The position numbers were made by a program, and so were the translations under genes. Positions 5,114 through 5,729 of a DNA stretch of 5,729 nucleotides are shown piece after piece. Position 1 is the first letter of the stretch. Each line of letters begins with the position of its first letter. The stretch is from an uncultured Pseudomonadota bacterium. Its GTDB lineage: Bacteria > Pseudomonadota > Gammaproteobacteria > Methylococcales > Methylomonadaceae. The notes beneath the pieces are model-generated. The model saw only the letters and a program-made list of their open reading frames with translations, was not told where the DNA came from and searched no databases. The stretch is from contig CAJBJW010000160.1 in the NCBI GenBank assembly GCA_903953455.1, forward strand, positions 1-5,729. Reading direction: 5' to 3'.

Positions 5114-5125
5114 TGAATGAGGAAC

Positions 5126-5317
5126 TTAGAATTTATGATCTATTTTTGCTTGCTTCATAATTTCATTTGCGGTGATACGCGACTTGCAGTTATGCGGGAC
5201 AGTAACTGGTTTATAGCCCTCTTTGCCCCAATATTCATGCGAACCTTTACCAGAGCGCAATAACATCCATCCATGTTGCGCCAACATCTGCTTAACTAAT
5301 TTTTCGTAACCATTCAT
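5126..5317 (-). CDS. hicA: HicA-type toxin (YcfA family mRNA interferase)
   Basis: HicA toxins are small double-stranded-RNA-binding-fold ribonucleases that cut mRNA and are silenced by HicB. The 63-residue product shows the family order: N-terminal helix (KLVKQMLAQHGW), the strand LLRSGKGSHEYW carrying the catalytic histidine in GSH (H27), then KPVTVPHNCKSRITANEIMKQAKI, equivalent to the usual TVPxH...KxLKxGTLRxILKQA region. Length is typical (about 60). The ATG overlaps the hicB TGA by four bases (ATGA at 5314-5317), indicating translational coupling, with the toxin made after the antitoxin. The gene appears intact, with the active-site histidine present. Confidence 0.88.
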   Translation of the reverse strand: MNGYEKLVKQMLAQHGWMLLRSGKGSHEYWGKEGYKPVTVPHNCKSRITANEIMKQAKIDHKF

Positions 5318-5583
5318 GCTAACGCAATATGATTTTTGTAAATTAAATCTGCGTTATGTACCGGATTTTGTTTATTGAGCGTCATTAGCGTTGTAATAGC
5401 TTCTTTTACTTCAAGCGTTAAGTCACTAAAGTTTTCAGCTTCAAGCACAAGTCCATCAACGTCTTTGCTCGTTGCCACATAGACCTTTGCGTCTTCATCA
5501 AAAACTATATCTACGCGTACAATCAAATTAAATCCCAATCTCGCAAATAATTCTGAAAATGGATAACCGATAGGATAATTCAT
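5314..5583 (-). CDS. hicB: HicB-like antitoxin (DUF1902-like), partner of HicA
   Basis: HicB antitoxins bind and neutralise HicA. This 89-residue protein has the HicB partial RNase-H-like fold signature: LIVRVDIVFDEDAKVYVATS (20-39), then KDVDGLVLEAENFSDLTLEVKEAI, followed by a short tail. It most resembles the DUF1902-type subgroup that pairs with HicA. It is short: no helix-turn-helix or ribbon-helix-helix domain follows the fold, so self-repression by direct DNA binding is not evident. The N-terminal MNYPIGYPFSELFARLGF fits that subgroup as I remember it, supporting the ATG at 5583; a TTG at residue 20 preceded by GGGA is an alternative. The ribosome site for the ATG is weak (AAGAGA, 8 bases away). 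First gene of a two-gene operon. Confidence 0.82.
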   Translation of the reverse strand: MNYPIGYPFSELFARLGFNLIVRVDIVFDEDAKVYVATSKDVDGLVLEAENFSDLTLEVKEAITTLMTLNKQNPVHNADLIYKNHIALA

Positions 5584-5729
5584 AATGCCAATCTCTTTGT
5601 TTTAGGTGCTTTCATCATTTTCATCATCAATCAAAATGCCAGTGCTGTCAACATTTTACAAGTATTTTGCGAATACCGCAGAGTAGTCAAATAAGTGTAA
5701 AACCAGTTACATTTTTTGGATAACTATCC
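5584..5729. other. Upstream region of hicBA with candidate operator
   Basis: No gene longer than a 15-codon leader is visible. Besides the promoter candidate at 5623-5651 it contains a 15-bp inverted repeat, GTATT-TTGCG-AATAC (5662-5676), immediately upstream of the -35, a possible binding site for an operon regulator. The plus strand has a TCATCA-rich microrepeat at 5611-5628. Confidence 0.4.
5623..5651 (-). promoter_or_regulatory. Putative promoter of the hicBA operon
   Basis: On the minus strand a perfect TTGACA (5646-5651) is followed after exactly 17 bases by GATGAT (5623-5628), four of six bases of the -10 consensus. Transcription would start near 5616, about 33 bases before the hicB ATG. 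Confidence 0.45.

Larger units (their letters stand above)
4894..5125. other. Intergenic region between hicA and the NlpE-like gene
   Basis: No open frame of note on either strand. It holds the leader of the NlpE-like gene with a possible weak -10 (TATTAT on the minus strand, 4990-4995), a GC-rich patch with an imperfect hairpin at 4946-4978, and near hicA a 17-bp palindrome (5097-5113) next to GTCCAGTTTTACTTGACC, which resembles an insertion-sequence end. Confidence 0.5.

Noticed and set aside
1..5729. tRNA, rRNA, CRISPR arrays
   Set aside because: No cloverleaf with a conserved TTC-loop sequence, no rRNA motif and no regularly spaced direct repeats were seen by eye.

Overview
The window looks like a contig end from a low-GC gammaproteobacterium. 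The DnaK, HslU and HslV proteins are close to those of E. coli and of Legionella/Coxiella-type gammaproteobacteria, and codon use is AT-rich. I cannot name the genus. The first ~115 bases are GC-rich and do not match what follows, so the contig probably starts in a chimeric or foreign fragment, or the genome is rearranged there.

Layout. 1-168: foreign-looking sequence and an unassignable junction. 169-1317 (+): the C-terminal ~60% of dnaK, missing its first ~254 codons. 1338-1375: a terminator shared with the convergent hslVU operon. 1399-3294 (-): hslV then hslU, the ATP-dependent HslUV protease, with a GTG start on hslV that fits its ribosome binding site. 3322-3400: a likely hslVU promoter, an inverted repeat and an orphan hairpin. 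3445-3779 (-): a rubredoxin gene followed by a 44-residue single-span membrane protein. 3861-4180 (-): a short secreted, Ala/Gln/Lys-rich protein with its own promoter and terminator. 4277-4893 (-): an NlpE-N-like exported protein with its terminator. 4894-5125: an intergenic stretch without genes. 5126-5583 (-): a hicB-hicA toxin-antitoxin pair, antitoxin first. 5584-5729: the upstream region of that pair.

Functionally, the left part is cytoplasmic protein quality control (DnaK refolding, HslUV degradation, both normally heat-shock induced). The middle is a small redox unit and two cell-envelope proteins. The right end is a toxin-antitoxin module typical of accessory DNA. All complete genes lie on the minus strand, in at least four transcription units. 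I do not see a clear undescribed system. The most useful second looks are the chimeric left edge, the rubredoxin/membrane-peptide pair, the NlpE-like protein lacking a lipobox, and the palindrome beside the HicBA module.
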